Shown: positions 10,201 through 18,287, numbered from the stretch's first letter. The stretch: 64,000 nucleotides of DNA from Microbacterium arborescens (GCF_030369635.1 NZ_CP128474.1:2852001-2916000), one strand, 5' to 3'. Numbers and translations are program-made. The notes: generated by a model from the sequence alone, not told the origin.

Positions 10201-10416
10201 GACGGGGAACACGTCGACGGTGAGCTGTTCCCCCGCCGCGACACGGCGCCCGCGCAGGTCGGGCTGCTCGTTCGCAGCGGGCAGGTCGGTCACGGACGGG
10301 CCGGCACCGACGTCGATCCGGAAGCAGCGACGCCGGTCGGATTCGGCGGTGTCGGCGGGTGCGAAGGCGGGGACGGCGCGGCGGACGCGCTGACCCCGCG
10401 TAGGAATGTCGACCAT
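7141..10416 (-). CDS. GH92 alpha-mannosidase
   Basis: 1091 residues. GH92 enzymes are calcium-dependent alpha-mannosidases, often exo-alpha-1,2. Family-type motifs are visible: FWDTYRTAWPFLGLL, YTETNAW near residue 690, NQPAHHIPFMY, and DEDNGEMSAWY around residues 804-814. A probable beta-sandwich C-terminal region ends in IDLAQLEVFAG. No signal peptide is seen, so it is predicted to be cytoplasmic, unlike many GH92 enzymes. The ATG at 10416 overlaps the Endo H-like stop codon (TGATG), so the pair is coupled. The 3' end runs 136 bp into the lacI gene. Exact linkage specificity is unknown. Confidence 0.92.
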   Translation of the reverse strand: MVDIPTRGQRVRRAVPAFAPADTAESDRRRCFRIDVGAGPSVTDLPAANEQPDLRGRRVAAGEQLTVDVFPVAAESREGMPDDRYAATAVAVDLVFDDGTTLSGAGARDQYGDAVDPGAQARSKRLWVDQWNRRTVDLSPVVGRRIAGVRVVVGPGRGGRIVFVAPPVIEPVPHRPEHLMGWADTRRGTRGSDRFSRGNTAPIVTLPHGGVFALPMTDASAGNWPYRYQVDRPAIQAFATSHIPSPWIGDRGVFELMPSPNERPQRDRRKRARRFARAGEHASPHEYRVELDGVSVLLTAARHAVGMRFRSHSDKLSVVVDHLGEAVSAAWAEHDGALHLDVHLRDGGGRPDHHVHAVLPGVRRHDLALSRGSLRGAIVFERPAVDIVVGMSTIDAAQAAENARAAGGVDDMRAAAEAAWRGVFERFEISAPGAVSDDTLRSIAGSLARVFSYPNAHDEPSPGGPRYRSPVDGVVRSGTYSSNNGFWDTYRTAWPFLGLLAPRTAAALADGFVQHFRDAGWVARWSAPGPVDSMTGTTSDTVFAGLEALGVAIDTRQAYRSALRHATVPAADPRVGRKGLRPAIFRGFTDTDTHEGMSWTLDNAINDAAAARLARALIRDETDAAERDRLAAEADYLARRALAYRSVFRPGLHRRGDHDLGFFLGRRPDGEWRVSADEFDPAEWGHDYTETNAWGTMFTAPHDGAGLATLHGGEEGLGAALDVFFATPETAAPDLVGSYGFVIHEMSEARDVRMGMLGLSNQPAHHIPFMYCFAGRHDDAHRIVVEARDRLFAGSDIGQGYPGDEDNGEMSAWYLFAVLGLYPLVPGAGEFVLTPPLLPRVVLHPEGRERPLEIITTGAGRPYIREVRIDGRVWERIAVPADVVRRAELIEVELSDEPAGWAKTTRPTSFSVEFDAPPLVDLLEVVPRSVTDDIGESVLCLEPGDAVDLPLRASSSIGLYTVTLAGRPAPLPVRCPDPGSPAAVTTVSWRLRGRTPSGEWFDLDERVDEPSGEELHIASQTRPFATRGGVPDIAWVRFEAVTRIDLAQLEVFAGPVLSRADNAGGAAATDATGPSDPMTSIKVRAASSPSA

Positions 10417-11330
10417 CAGCCGACGTAGACCGCTTCCTGACCCGAGAGCTGGCGCGTGAACGACGACACGTACGAGCTGCGGTCGCCCGCGGTCAGGTTG
10501 TAGGTGACGTAGACGCCGTACCCCTCGTCCACGGTACGGCGGGCGAGGTTCGCCGCCGTCGTCGCCGACGTCTGCGTCAGGTCGATCGCGGCGGGACCGA
10601 GGCGGTCCTTGCCGACCCCCGGGTAGGCGGGGATGTTGTACTGCCCGTAATAGGGGTTCCAGATGTAGTCGAGCTTGTCGAGCACCGATGCCGGAGCGGA
10701 CTTCAGGCTCGCGGCCGCGGCGCCGATGTCGTAGAGCGAGATGATGCTGCCGGCCGGCAGCTTCGCATCGAGCGCGTCGACGAGCCACCGAGCGGAGTCG
10801 GCGTTCGCCGCCGGCACGCCGTTCGAGCCGTACGTGACCCACTCGTCGTCGATGTCGACGCCGTCGAGACCGTACTGCTCGACCACGGCGGCGACCTGGT
10901 CGGCGAAGGCCGCGGCGGCGGCCTGCGACGGGAAGTTGGCGAAGCCGGCAGCCTGATGGTTGCCGAGCAGCGACAGGGTGACCTTGATGCCCTTGTCCTG
11001 CAGGGGCCGGATCTGCGTGTCGGCATCCTCGAGGGTGGCTGTCACCTGATCGTTCAGGTGCAGCACGGCCCCGGTACCGTCGTGGTTGATGTTCGCGGCG
11101 AAGATGATCGCGACGTCGAACGCGTTCGAGCCGTCGGCCAGCTCGTAGTCGCCGACGGTCCGGAGCTCGTTGCTGTTGACCTCGACGTACGCAACGGTCA
11201 GCGGGTCGGTCGACGCGGCCGACGCGGCCGACACGGCGGTACCGGGCGCGAATGCGGCTGTGGCCAGCGCGGCCGCCGCGAGCGCGGCGAGCGCGGCGGA
11301 ACGGCGGGCGGGGCGGGGGGTCCTCGACAT
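10416..11330 (-). CDS. Endo H-like endo-beta-N-acetylglucosaminidase (GH18), secreted
   Basis: 304 residues, close to the size of Streptomyces Endo H. It cuts between the two core GlcNAc residues of high-mannose N-glycans, releasing the glycan from glycoproteins. A twin-Arg-free Sec signal peptide covers about residues 1-38. The GH18 motif DGVDIDDE spans residues 156-163, with catalytic Asp161 and Glu163. LLGNHQAAGFANFPSQ and ARRTVDEGYGVYVTYNL also match Endo H closely. The start at 11330 has GAGGAG 4 bases upstream; ATG 11342 lacks a site. A LacI-type operator lies 60 bp upstream. It is translationally coupled to the GH92 gene. Confidence 0.95.
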   Translation of the reverse strand: MSRTPRPARRSAALAALAAAALATAAFAPGTAVSAASAASTDPLTVAYVEVNSNELRTVGDYELADGSNAFDVAIIFAANINHDGTGAVLHLNDQVTATLEDADTQIRPLQDKGIKVTLSLLGNHQAAGFANFPSQAAAAAFADQVAAVVEQYGLDGVDIDDEWVTYGSNGVPAANADSARWLVDALDAKLPAGSIISLYDIGAAAASLKSAPASVLDKLDYIWNPYYGQYNIPAYPGVGKDRLGPAAIDLTQTSATTAANLARRTVDEGYGVYVTYNLTAGDRSSYVSSFTRQLSGQEAVYVG

Positions 11331-11389
11331 GATGCTCCTCATTGAGTTCGCTGTCGTCGGCACGGTGCCGACGCGTGCCAGAGAACCCG

Positions 11390-11405
11390 ACTTAACCGAA
11401 TTAGT
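11390..11405. promoter_or_regulatory. LacI-type operator upstream of the Endo H-like gene
   Basis: The sequence ACTTAACCGAATTAGT is a dyad around a central CG and matches the two sites by the lacI gene (common pattern ACTWANNCGNNTWAGT). It lies in the short gap between the SDR gene and the Endo H-like gene, so it would bring the endoglycosidase and GH92 pair under the same regulator. Confidence 0.65.
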
Positions 11406-11436
11406 CAACGGGCGCGGCCCCGGGTTCGGCGGAGCG

Positions 11437-12459
11437 TCAACGACGCTGCAGTAGCGACCTCGCTCCGGCGATGACCCCCACGACCGCCGCGGACGCCGCC
11501 GCCGACGCTGCGGCGTACAGCGGCGCGCGATGACGGATGGCCCAGGTCTGCAGGCTCTCGCCCCGCGCCCGGTCGTCGAATGCGCCGTGCGCACCATGGT
11601 CGCCCGGCACCGGCTCATACAGGTTCGGCGGTGTCGCGGAGGCGTCCGACCCGGGGGCGAACTGGCCTTCCCACGCGTTCTTGGCGAGGTACCAGTCGAG
11701 GAAGCGGCCCGCGACGCGCGTGCCGAGGATGAGACCGACGGTCGATTCCCCCACCCATGTCCGCCGGCGCGGCCGGTCGGCGACGTCAGCGACGGCCCGC
11801 GCTCCGACCTCGGGCTGGAAGATGGGCGGCACCGGCTGCGGATGCTGCGCGAAGTTCGACTTCACCCAGCCGAACTGGGTCGTGTTGAGGGCGGGCATGT
11901 CGACGATCGAGACGGCGACGCGGCTCTTCTCGTGGGTGAGCTCGGACACGACGGCATCCGTGAATCCGTGGATCGCGTGCTTCGCACCGCAGTAGGCGGC
12001 TTGCAGGGGGATGCCGCGGTGGGCGAGCGCCGACCCGATCTGGATGATGTGACCGTGGTCGCGGTCGCGCATCCGCCGGAGCGCCGACCGCGTGCCGTTG
12101 ACGGCGCCGAGGTAGGTCACCGCCGTGGCGCGGTCGAAGTCACCCGGCGTCGTGTCGAGGAAGGTGGCGATCGCCCCCGACATGACGTTGTTGACCCACA
12201 GGTCGATCGGTCCGAGGCTCTCCTCGACATCGGCTGCCGCGCGGTCGACGGCATCCGCGTCGGCGACGTCGACCGACACCGCGAGCGCGCGGCGTCCGGA
12301 GGCCTCGATGTCGGCGACGGCGCCGTCGAGGCCGTCACGGCCGCGCGCCAGGACTGCGACGTCCCAGCCACGGCGCGCGAGCTCGCGGACGATCGCCCGC
12401 CCCAGGCCCGCGCTTCCTCCGGTGACGACGGCGACTCCGCGCCCGCTCGATGCGACCAT
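11437..12459 (-). CDS. SDR-family oxidoreductase with C-terminal membrane anchor
   Basis: 340 residues. The NAD(P)-binding TGGSAGLG motif is near residue 14, with NNVMSG and the catalytic YCGAK further on, as in short-chain dehydrogenases. After the SDR core comes a linker and a hydrophobic C-terminal helix (AAASAAASAAVVGVIAGA) with a basic end, suggesting membrane attachment. The start at 12459 has AAGGAG 6 bases upstream; longer in-frame ATG starts lack one. Substrate is not predictable. It lies upstream of the Endo H-like gene on the same strand, but the operator and gap between them argue for separate control. Confidence 0.88.
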   Translation of the reverse strand: MVASSGRGVAVVTGGSAGLGRAIVRELARRGWDVAVLARGRDGLDGAVADIEASGRRALAVSVDVADADAVDRAAADVEESLGPIDLWVNNVMSGAIATFLDTTPGDFDRATAVTYLGAVNGTRSALRRMRDRDHGHIIQIGSALAHRGIPLQAAYCGAKHAIHGFTDAVVSELTHEKSRVAVSIVDMPALNTTQFGWVKSNFAQHPQPVPPIFQPEVGARAVADVADRPRRRTWVGESTVGLILGTRVAGRFLDWYLAKNAWEGQFAPGSDASATPPNLYEPVPGDHGAHGAFDDRARGESLQTWAIRHRAPLYAAASAAASAAVVGVIAGARSLLQRR

Positions 12460-12601
12460 GACGATCTCCTTCCACCGAGGCATCCACGGTGGAAGCTCGC
12501 GATCGCGACCATTGTCGGCACGTGCGCGAGCGAGAGCGCAGCCGTTGCCAGGCCGCGAGGAATGGTCTAGGGGACGGTGCAGGGGAACGGTCCGGGCGCG
12601 C

Positions 12602-12970
12602 TCAGCGCATGCCCGACATGCGGTCCCATTCGATCGACTTGAACTGCAGGAAGGTGCAGAGGTTTCCCGCGAAGGCGACCTCTGCGGCGAGACCAGCCAT
12701 CTGGTACGGCGTGAGGGTGAGGTCGTCGGAGCGGGCGGTGAGCGTCGCTTCCCATTCGGGGTCGTCGATGGCCCGCGGCTGCATGTAGACGTCGGCAGGC
12801 GCATTCTCGAGGTGCACGATGACGAGCCCGGTGTCGAGCCCGTCCGACCCGTCTTGAATGGCCACCTTGACCGAGACGCCGGGCGCCTTCCCCTGCTCGA
12901 GGAACTCGGCGACCCACTCCTCGAGGAGAGTCTTCGTCCGCACGGGGACGCGGTGGATATCGTCGCTCAT
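12602..12970 (-). CDS. Hypothetical protein, 122 aa
   Basis: Small acidic soluble protein with no recognised domain. It begins MSDDIHRVPV and contains alternating charged and hydrophobic stretches typical of a folded alpha/beta protein. An in-frame ATG at 12988 would add six residues; neither start has a strong ribosome site. No signal peptide or membrane segment is seen. It stands alone between the SDR gene and the Mur ligase gene, both on the same strand. Confidence 0.65.
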   Translation of the reverse strand: MSDDIHRVPVRTKTLLEEWVAEFLEQGKAPGVSVKVAIQDGSDGLDTGLVIVHLENAPADVYMQPRAIDDPEWEATLTARSDDLTLTPYQMAGLAAEVAFAGNLCTFLQFKSIEWDRMSGMR

Positions 12971-13040
12971 CACGTCGAATCTTGCCATAACCCGAATGAA
13001 AACGCCCGCCGTTTCCGGCTGGACGCGGTGCTGGATCGAA

Positions 13041-14528
13041 CTACCGCGCGTCGGGCAGCAGCGCGTGCCGCTCACGCCAGGACCGCAGCGCGCCGGCGGC
13101 GATCGAGACGTCGTCGGACGCGACGGCGTCGTCGCCGACGATCTGCACCGATTCGTGCCCCTTGCCGGCGATGAGGATCGTGTCGTCGGGTGCGGCTGCG
13201 GCCACCGCTTCCGCGATCGCCGAGGCGCGGTCACGGATGACGCGGACCCTCTCGAGCGAGCGGAACCCGGCGAGGATATCGGCGACGATCGCGTCGCCGT
13301 CCTCGTGATGGATGTCGTCGTCGGTGACGATGATCGTCTGGGCGATCTCTTCGGCGATGACCGCCATCTCGGGTCGTTTGCCGCGATCGCGGTCGCCCGT
13401 GCAGCCGAACACCACGCTCAGTCGTCCGGGACCGCTCGAGAGGGCGATGAGCGCCTGGCGCAGCGCGTCGGGCGTGTGGGCATAGTCGACCACGACGTGC
13501 GGACCGACCCCGGGCGAGACGACCTGCATGCGGCCGGGAACCCGGCGGATGGCGCGCACCGCTGCCGCGATCGCGTCGGGCGCGGTGCCTTGCGCGTGGA
13601 GGACGCCAGCCGTCATCGCGAGGTTGTCGACGTTGAACCGGCCGATGAGCGGTGAGGCGACGTCGTAGCTCTCACCGTCGATCGTCAGGATGAAGTCGGC
13701 GCCGTCGGGGCGCACCCGGATGTTCCCGGCGCGAACCGTCGCGGTCGGCGCACCGACCGTCGATACCCCGACATCGGCCAGCCCGGCCGGCAATGCGATG
13801 CCCGCGACGTAGGGGTCGTCGAGGTTGCGGACTGCGGCCCGGACCCCGCGCAGGCGGAAGACGCGCTGCTTGGCCTGCCCGTAGGCCTCCATCGACTCGT
13901 GGTAGTCGAGGTGGTCGCGGGTGAGGTTGGTGAACGCGGCGATGTCGAAATGGCATCCGTCGACCCTCCCCTGCGTGAGCGCGTGCGAGCTCAGCTCGAT
14001 CGCGACCGCGTCGGCGCCCGCGTGACGGATGTCGGCGAGGAGTTCGTGCATGTCGACCACCGACGGAGTGGTGAGCGAGGTCTTGGCGAGGGCGCCGAAC
14101 AGGCCGGCGCCGAGCGTGCCGATCGTGGCCGCGCGATGACCGAGGATCTGCCAGCTCTGCGCGAGCAGCTGCACCGTCGACGTCTTGCCGTTCGTGCCGG
14201 TCACCCCCACGAGGGTCATGTTCGCAGACGGGTGTCCGGTGTACTGGTCGGCCAGGCGCCCGATGACAGTCGTCAGGTGCGGGATGCCGCGCACGCGGTC
14301 GTCGACGTGGGTGACGCTCGCGTCGGTCAGGACGAGGGCCGCGCCGCGTTCGAGAGCCTGCGTGATGTGCTCGCGCACCCGCTCGTCGCGGCCGAGCGCG
14401 ACGAAGACGTCGCCGGCTTGCACCGTGCGACTGTCGCCGCGCAGGCGTCCGCCGGGTACGTTCCCCCCGGCGACCCCCGTCGCCCACCATTCGGGGTCGA
14501 GGTTCCGACCCTGCCCAGCGTCCTGCAT
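13041..14528 (-). CDS. murE: Mur ligase, MurE type (UDP-MurNAc-tripeptide synthetase)
   Basis: 495 residues with the three Mur ligase regions. The ATP loop VTGTNGKTS is at residues 109-117, and the central domain carries FTNLTRDHLDYH. It would add the third amino acid to UDP-MurNAc-dipeptide in the cytoplasm. The DNPR motif that marks meso-diaminopimelate addition in MurE is replaced by DDDIHHED. That fits Microbacteriaceae, whose type-B wall has other diamino acids, or a paralogue with a different substrate. It is not in a division/wall cluster, so a second murE may exist elsewhere. The start is uncertain; a GTG 15 bases upstream is possible. Confidence 0.85.
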   Translation of the reverse strand: MQDAGQGRNLDPEWWATGVAGGNVPGGRLRGDSRTVQAGDVFVALGRDERVREHITQALERGAALVLTDASVTHVDDRVRGIPHLTTVIGRLADQYTGHPSANMTLVGVTGTNGKTSTVQLLAQSWQILGHRAATIGTLGAGLFGALAKTSLTTPSVVDMHELLADIRHAGADAVAIELSSHALTQGRVDGCHFDIAAFTNLTRDHLDYHESMEAYGQAKQRVFRLRGVRAAVRNLDDPYVAGIALPAGLADVGVSTVGAPTATVRAGNIRVRPDGADFILTIDGESYDVASPLIGRFNVDNLAMTAGVLHAQGTAPDAIAAAVRAIRRVPGRMQVVSPGVGPHVVVDYAHTPDALRQALIALSSGPGRLSVVFGCTGDRDRGKRPEMAVIAEEIAQTIIVTDDDIHHEDGDAIVADILAGFRSLERVRVIRDRASAIAEAVAAAAPDDTILIAGKGHESVQIVGDDAVASDDVSIAAGALRSWRERHALLPDAR

Positions 14529-14646
14529 CTCCCGCCCCACTGCTCTCTGACCCGATGGTCCCCGGAACGGGCGGTAACCCGGAGCAAGGACTCGATGGAG
14601 TCTGAGATTGGCACTGTAACGTAAGCGCCGCTTAAGCCAGCGGACA

Positions 14647-14949
14647 TCAGCCCTGGGGTTCGGGCACCATCCGCAGGCCGTCGGCACTGTTGGCCGATTC
14701 CATGAGGGCGTCGATCCACTTCGGGTTGATCTGCGGCTGCCGGCTGCCGGCGAACTGGAACTGCACCGAGATCGTGGGGTGCAGCCAGAAGTCGCGGCGG
14801 CTCGTGCCGTGGGGCGAGGTCGTCTCGAACATCAGCGGTTCGCCGCGCCGCAGCTTGGTCATCAGGACCAGCCGGAGGTGCGCGAGCGCCCGATCGTCGA
14901 TCTCGACGAAGTTGGCCGCGTTGTCGTAGAAGAATCTGCCCACGGGCAA
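14647..14949 (-). CDS. Small conserved protein, DUF7882-like
   Basis: 100 residues beginning MPVGRFFYDNAANFVEIDD. It matches a family common in Microbacteriaceae (GxFxYGNAANxIEIxDRxLAHL...TKLRRGE) that databases often label ATP-dependent DNA ligase, although it is far too short for one and has no lysine active-site motif. The function is unknown. It is a soluble beta-rich protein with no signal peptide. It sits just upstream of the Mur ligase gene on the same strand. Confidence 0.8.
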   Translation of the reverse strand: MPVGRFFYDNAANFVEIDDRALAHLRLVLMTKLRRGEPLMFETTSPHGTSRRDFWLHPTISVQFQFAGSRQPQINPKWIDALMESANSADGLRMVPEPQG

Positions 14950-15007
14950 AGCTTAGGTGGCGGTGGGGCGCGCGGGGGCGGCGGCTATCATCCGGCGTGG
15001 GCCGGGC

Positions 15008-16468
15008 TCAGAAGAAGAACCCGTGCCGTTCGAGCATGCTGACCGCCTCGCTGCGGCTCGAGACGCCCAACTTGGCGTAGAGCGAGCGCAGCTGCGACTT
15101 GATCGTGTTGATCGAGACGGTGAACTGGTGCGCGAGTCCGGCGTACGTCTTGTCGTCGCGCAGCGCCATGGCCACGGATCGTTCGCGGGGGGTGAGCGCG
15201 GGAAGAGCCTGCCTCGGCGGGCGGGAGTCGCGAAGCCGCAGGGGCTCGATGGCCGCGCTGATGCGTGCGGCGAGATCGGGGCGCCGGTCGCGGAGTCGGT
15301 TCTCCAACGGGGCGAGCTGCGCGTGCGGGATCGTGACGAACGGCGCGATGAGGTCGCCGGTGTGCAGGGCGAGGCCGCAGGCCTCGTCGAACAGGGCGTC
15401 GGCGGCGTCGGGCTGCTCGAGGCGGTCTCGCGCCACGGCGCGGCGCACCAGGACGATGGCGAGGGTGCGCGGGCAGTGCTCCGCGCCGAGCGCGAGGCAA
15501 ACGTCGGTGGCATCGAGTGCGGCGCGTTCGTCGCCGAGCGCGAGGTGGGCGGCCGCGCGCTGCGCCTCGAAGCACACGGTGTGGCTCGGTGTTGACGTGG
15601 GGCCGTCGAGCAGGGACAGCGCTCGGCGGGCAGCACCTTGGGCCAGGGTGGCGTCCGCGAGGGCGGAGAGCGCGAGCTCACGGATCAGCCGGTGGCTGAG
15701 ATGCGACCAGGCGCCGCCGAGCGCCGTTCGCAGGCCGGCGACACCAGCGGTGAGGTCGCCGACGATGACGTGGGCGAGGGCGTCCGCCGTCGCGGCCGCG
15801 TGCTGCGCGTAGGGGTCGCGGGGAGCGCGCGACCGTAGCGCTGCGGCAGCGCGCGAGACGCGGGCCGCGTCGAACGCGCCGACCGCGAGAAGGATGTCGG
15901 CGAGGGCGAGGGCGTAGTCGGTGTCGGCGACGTTCCAGCGGTTCGCGCGCCCCAGCTCGGCGCACATATTGCGGGATCTCGCCGCGGCGTCGAACTCGCC
16001 GTTCACCGCGAAGACCAGGGTCTGCACGGCCGCGGCGCGGTAACGCACGGCGTGGCTGTCGGCGAAGGTGAGCGCTCGCGATGCGTAGAGGCCGGCATCG
16101 CGCGGGCGTCCTGCCGCCGCGTACACCTCGGCCACCGCCGCGAACAGCGATCCCAGCGCATCGAGCCCCAGCACGGCGCGGGCCCGCAGACGCCCCTCGG
16201 TGAAGTGGCCGTCGACGAGGGCGAGCGCGCCGTCGAGGTCGTCGAGTCGCACGCGGGCGATGAGCATCCCTTCGAGCAGGTGCACGTTCGACTCGGTCCA
16301 CAGTTGCGGCGTCGCGCCGACGTCGAGCGTGCGCAGCCGCGCCAGGTCGACCTGGGTGGGTCGCCCGGGCCGGGCGCCGGGCAGACTGCCCGCGACGACG
16401 CGATGCGCGGTGGCCCGCAGCTCGTGGGTGCGGCTGGGATGCGGGATGGCGCGGCGCTCGATCGTCAC
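15008..16468 (-). CDS. LuxR-family regulator with TPR-like N-terminal region
   Basis: 486 residues. The N-terminal 400 residues are Ala/Leu-rich helical repeats resembling tetratricopeptide units. The C-terminal part (LTPRERSVAMALRDDKTYAG, then VSINTIKSQLRSLYAKLGV) is a LuxR DNA-binding domain. It lacks the ATPase domain of large MalT-type regulators. The GTG at 16468 is chosen because CGGAGA lies 7 bases upstream; in-frame ATGs at 16519 and 16513 lack such a site. The target genes and signal are unknown. Confidence 0.85.
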   Translation of the reverse strand: MTIERRAIPHPSRTHELRATAHRVVAGSLPGARPGRPTQVDLARLRTLDVGATPQLWTESNVHLLEGMLIARVRLDDLDGALALVDGHFTEGRLRARAVLGLDALGSLFAAVAEVYAAAGRPRDAGLYASRALTFADSHAVRYRAAAVQTLVFAVNGEFDAAARSRNMCAELGRANRWNVADTDYALALADILLAVGAFDAARVSRAAAALRSRAPRDPYAQHAAATADALAHVIVGDLTAGVAGLRTALGGAWSHLSHRLIRELALSALADATLAQGAARRALSLLDGPTSTPSHTVCFEAQRAAAHLALGDERAALDATDVCLALGAEHCPRTLAIVLVRRAVARDRLEQPDAADALFDEACGLALHTGDLIAPFVTIPHAQLAPLENRLRDRRPDLAARISAAIEPLRLRDSRPPRQALPALTPRERSVAMALRDDKTYAGLAHQFTVSINTIKSQLRSLYAKLGVSSRSEAVSMLERHGFFF

Positions 16469-16621
16469 GATGGGTCTCCGGAGTGTCTGGATCACGCGAT
16501 GCGGTCGTCGCATCGTCATATGAGGGACGCCGCGAGGCCCGCATCGTGACGCGACTTCACGAGATCGCTTCGCGGCCCGCGAATGCTCACGTGCGAACGG
16601 AGAGCACCGCCGGCCGATACT

Positions 16622-16706
16622 CCCCAGGGACAACGCCGGCCCAGGGGCCACGCCGAACCCCGAGGGGCAGTGCCGAACCCCACGGGACAACGCCGAACCC
16701 CACGGT
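16622..16706. repeat. Imperfect 20-bp tandem repeat after the DUF222-HNH gene
   Basis: Four to five imperfect copies of a unit close to CCCCACGGGACAACGCCGAA run up to the stop codon of the HNH gene at 16706. The units differ by a few bases each. They separate that gene from the LuxR-type gene. Confidence 0.75.
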
Positions 16707-18106
16707 CAGAAGGGTGGTGGTTCGTGCGACGGCGCTCCGCCGGTCCGGCCATCCGGTGGCGGGTCCACCGTGCCGGTGGTGAAGCACACGGCCGGCGTCG
16801 GTACGTCTTCGCGGTAGACCCGCCCCAGGGGCGAGGTCCATTCGAGGACCCCGCCGCCGATCTGCCGCACGTCCCATCTCGTGAATTGCTTCATCGAATG
16901 GTGCCGCTGGCACAGGTGGGCGAGGTTGTGGAGGTGGGTGTGCCCGCCGAGGGCGTAGTCGATGGTGTGGTCGAGTTCGCACCGGATCGCGGCTCTGCGG
17001 CATCCGGGGAACCGGCAGTGCTGGTCTCGGGCGGTGAGGAGCTTCTTCATCGCGACGGTGGGCCGGTACGTGTCGATCTCAACCGGGGTGCGGGTGATCG
17101 GGTCGATGAACAATCGATCCCATTCGGAGACCTGCGCGGCGAGCTGGCGGGCGGTGTCGGCATCGATCAACCCGGCGCCCACGGCCTCGGCCGGGTGCTC
17201 GTCGTCGCCGGTCAGGGTCTGCGCGGTGACGGCGACCTGGACGCGTGCGCGGATCGCCCCGAGCCCACCGGCCCGGTCTGTCCCGTAGGTCGGATCGACC
17301 ACGGGTGCTCCGCTGAGGACGAGGTCGCCGAGGATGTCAGCCCGCAGCTGATCCATCGTCCTCGCATCCGGCACAACCTCCGAACCCGCACCGCCCGCGG
17401 CATCCGCGCCCGAACCGCCAGCCCCCGCAGCATCCGCACCCTCCGCCCGGGCGTCCTTCACCGACTGTCCCATCTGCGTCAGCCGGTCAAGCATCCCCGC
17501 AGCGATGACGGTGGGCAGGTTGGCGACGAGGTTCGACATCCCGTCGGTCCCGTGGAACACCCGCACGCACCGCTCCGCCGCCGCAGCCGTGTGCCGCTCC
17601 GTGAACGATCGCGGGTGCACCCGCGCCGCCAACGCGTCCAGCGCGCCCCGTACGCGTGAGGGCACATCCCGCTCGCACACGCCGATCGCAGCCTCCGCGA
17701 ACTCACCGCGCACCTCGTCCGGCAGCCCCGCCCCGGCCTTCACGACCACATCGACGTGTCCGCGTTCGATCCGCCGCTCCACCCACGCCGCGAACACAGC
17801 CGGGTAGTCATCGATGACGGTCATCGCGTGGTCGATCTCGCCCTGCAACCGGCGGTCGGTCAACCGCGCCATCCCGGCAGCTTCAGCCGCGACCGACCGC
17901 AGTTCCATGTCGGACGCCATGCCCCGCACCCCATCGCGCCGGGCCTCCCGCAACGCCGACCTGCCCAGGTCAGCCAACGCACGCATCCGCGCAACATCCG
18001 CGGCATGCGAGAGATCGAGCGCTTCCGCGTACCTCGCGAACGCGAGCACCTGTGGGGGCGCGGAGTCACCGCATCGCACCTCGCCGCTCCCGTAGTTCGC
18101 TGCCAT
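16706..18106 (-). CDS. DUF222 / HNH endonuclease protein (13E12-like), copy 1
   Basis: 466 residues. An N-terminal DUF222 region is followed by a C-terminal HNH nuclease motif (CRFPGCRRAAIRCELDHTID, then GG.T...NL..LC..HH), and it ends in HEPPPF. It is strongly similar to the genes at 52148 and 63428. The family includes the 13E12 repeat proteins of Mycobacterium tuberculosis. The ATG is set by the context TGGGAACATG shared by the copies. A LexA-like box lies 35 bp upstream. The middle of this copy has an extra Ala/Gly-rich insert absent from the 52148 copy. A nuclease role is expected but the biological function is unknown. Confidence 0.92.
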   Translation of the reverse strand: MAANYGSGEVRCGDSAPPQVLAFARYAEALDLSHAADVARMRALADLGRSALREARRDGVRGMASDMELRSVAAEAAGMARLTDRRLQGEIDHAMTVIDDYPAVFAAWVERRIERGHVDVVVKAGAGLPDEVRGEFAEAAIGVCERDVPSRVRGALDALAARVHPRSFTERHTAAAAERCVRVFHGTDGMSNLVANLPTVIAAGMLDRLTQMGQSVKDARAEGADAAGAGGSGADAAGGAGSEVVPDARTMDQLRADILGDLVLSGAPVVDPTYGTDRAGGLGAIRARVQVAVTAQTLTGDDEHPAEAVGAGLIDADTARQLAAQVSEWDRLFIDPITRTPVEIDTYRPTVAMKKLLTARDQHCRFPGCRRAAIRCELDHTIDYALGGHTHLHNLAHLCQRHHSMKQFTRWDVRQIGGGVLEWTSPLGRVYREDVPTPAVCFTTGTVDPPPDGRTGGAPSHEPPPF

Positions 18107-18140
18107 GTTCCCATTGTGGCAGCGAGGTACGACATCGCGA

Positions 18141-18156
18141 TCGAATCTCTGTTCGA
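18141..18156. promoter_or_regulatory. LexA-like SOS box of HNH copy 1
   Basis: TCGAATCTCTGTTCGA differs by one base from the actinobacterial SOS consensus TCGAAC-N4-GTTCGA. It lies 35 bp upstream of the DUF222-HNH start. M. tuberculosis 13E12 genes are known LexA targets, so damage-induced expression is likely. Confidence 0.65.
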
Positions 18157-18231
18157 TCACAAAAGTCAGCGAACGGCGCCACGTGGGGAGGAACCAATGG
18201 TCCCACCAGGGCGCCATCCCACCCTCACCAT

Positions 18232-18287
18232 CCCGCGACCACCATCCCGCGACCCCCACCCCGCGACCCCCACCCCGCGAAACCCAC
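18232..18287. repeat. 14-bp tandem repeat, four copies
   Basis: Four consecutive 14-bp units on the pattern CCCGCGACCCCCAC, the middle two identical, lie in the gap upstream of HNH copy 1. The rest of the gap from 18157 to about 18550 shows no gene I can support. Confidence 0.8.

Noticed and set aside
16620..16706. Tandem repeats as a CRISPR array
   Set aside because: Units are contiguous and imperfect with no unique spacers, and no cas genes are near.
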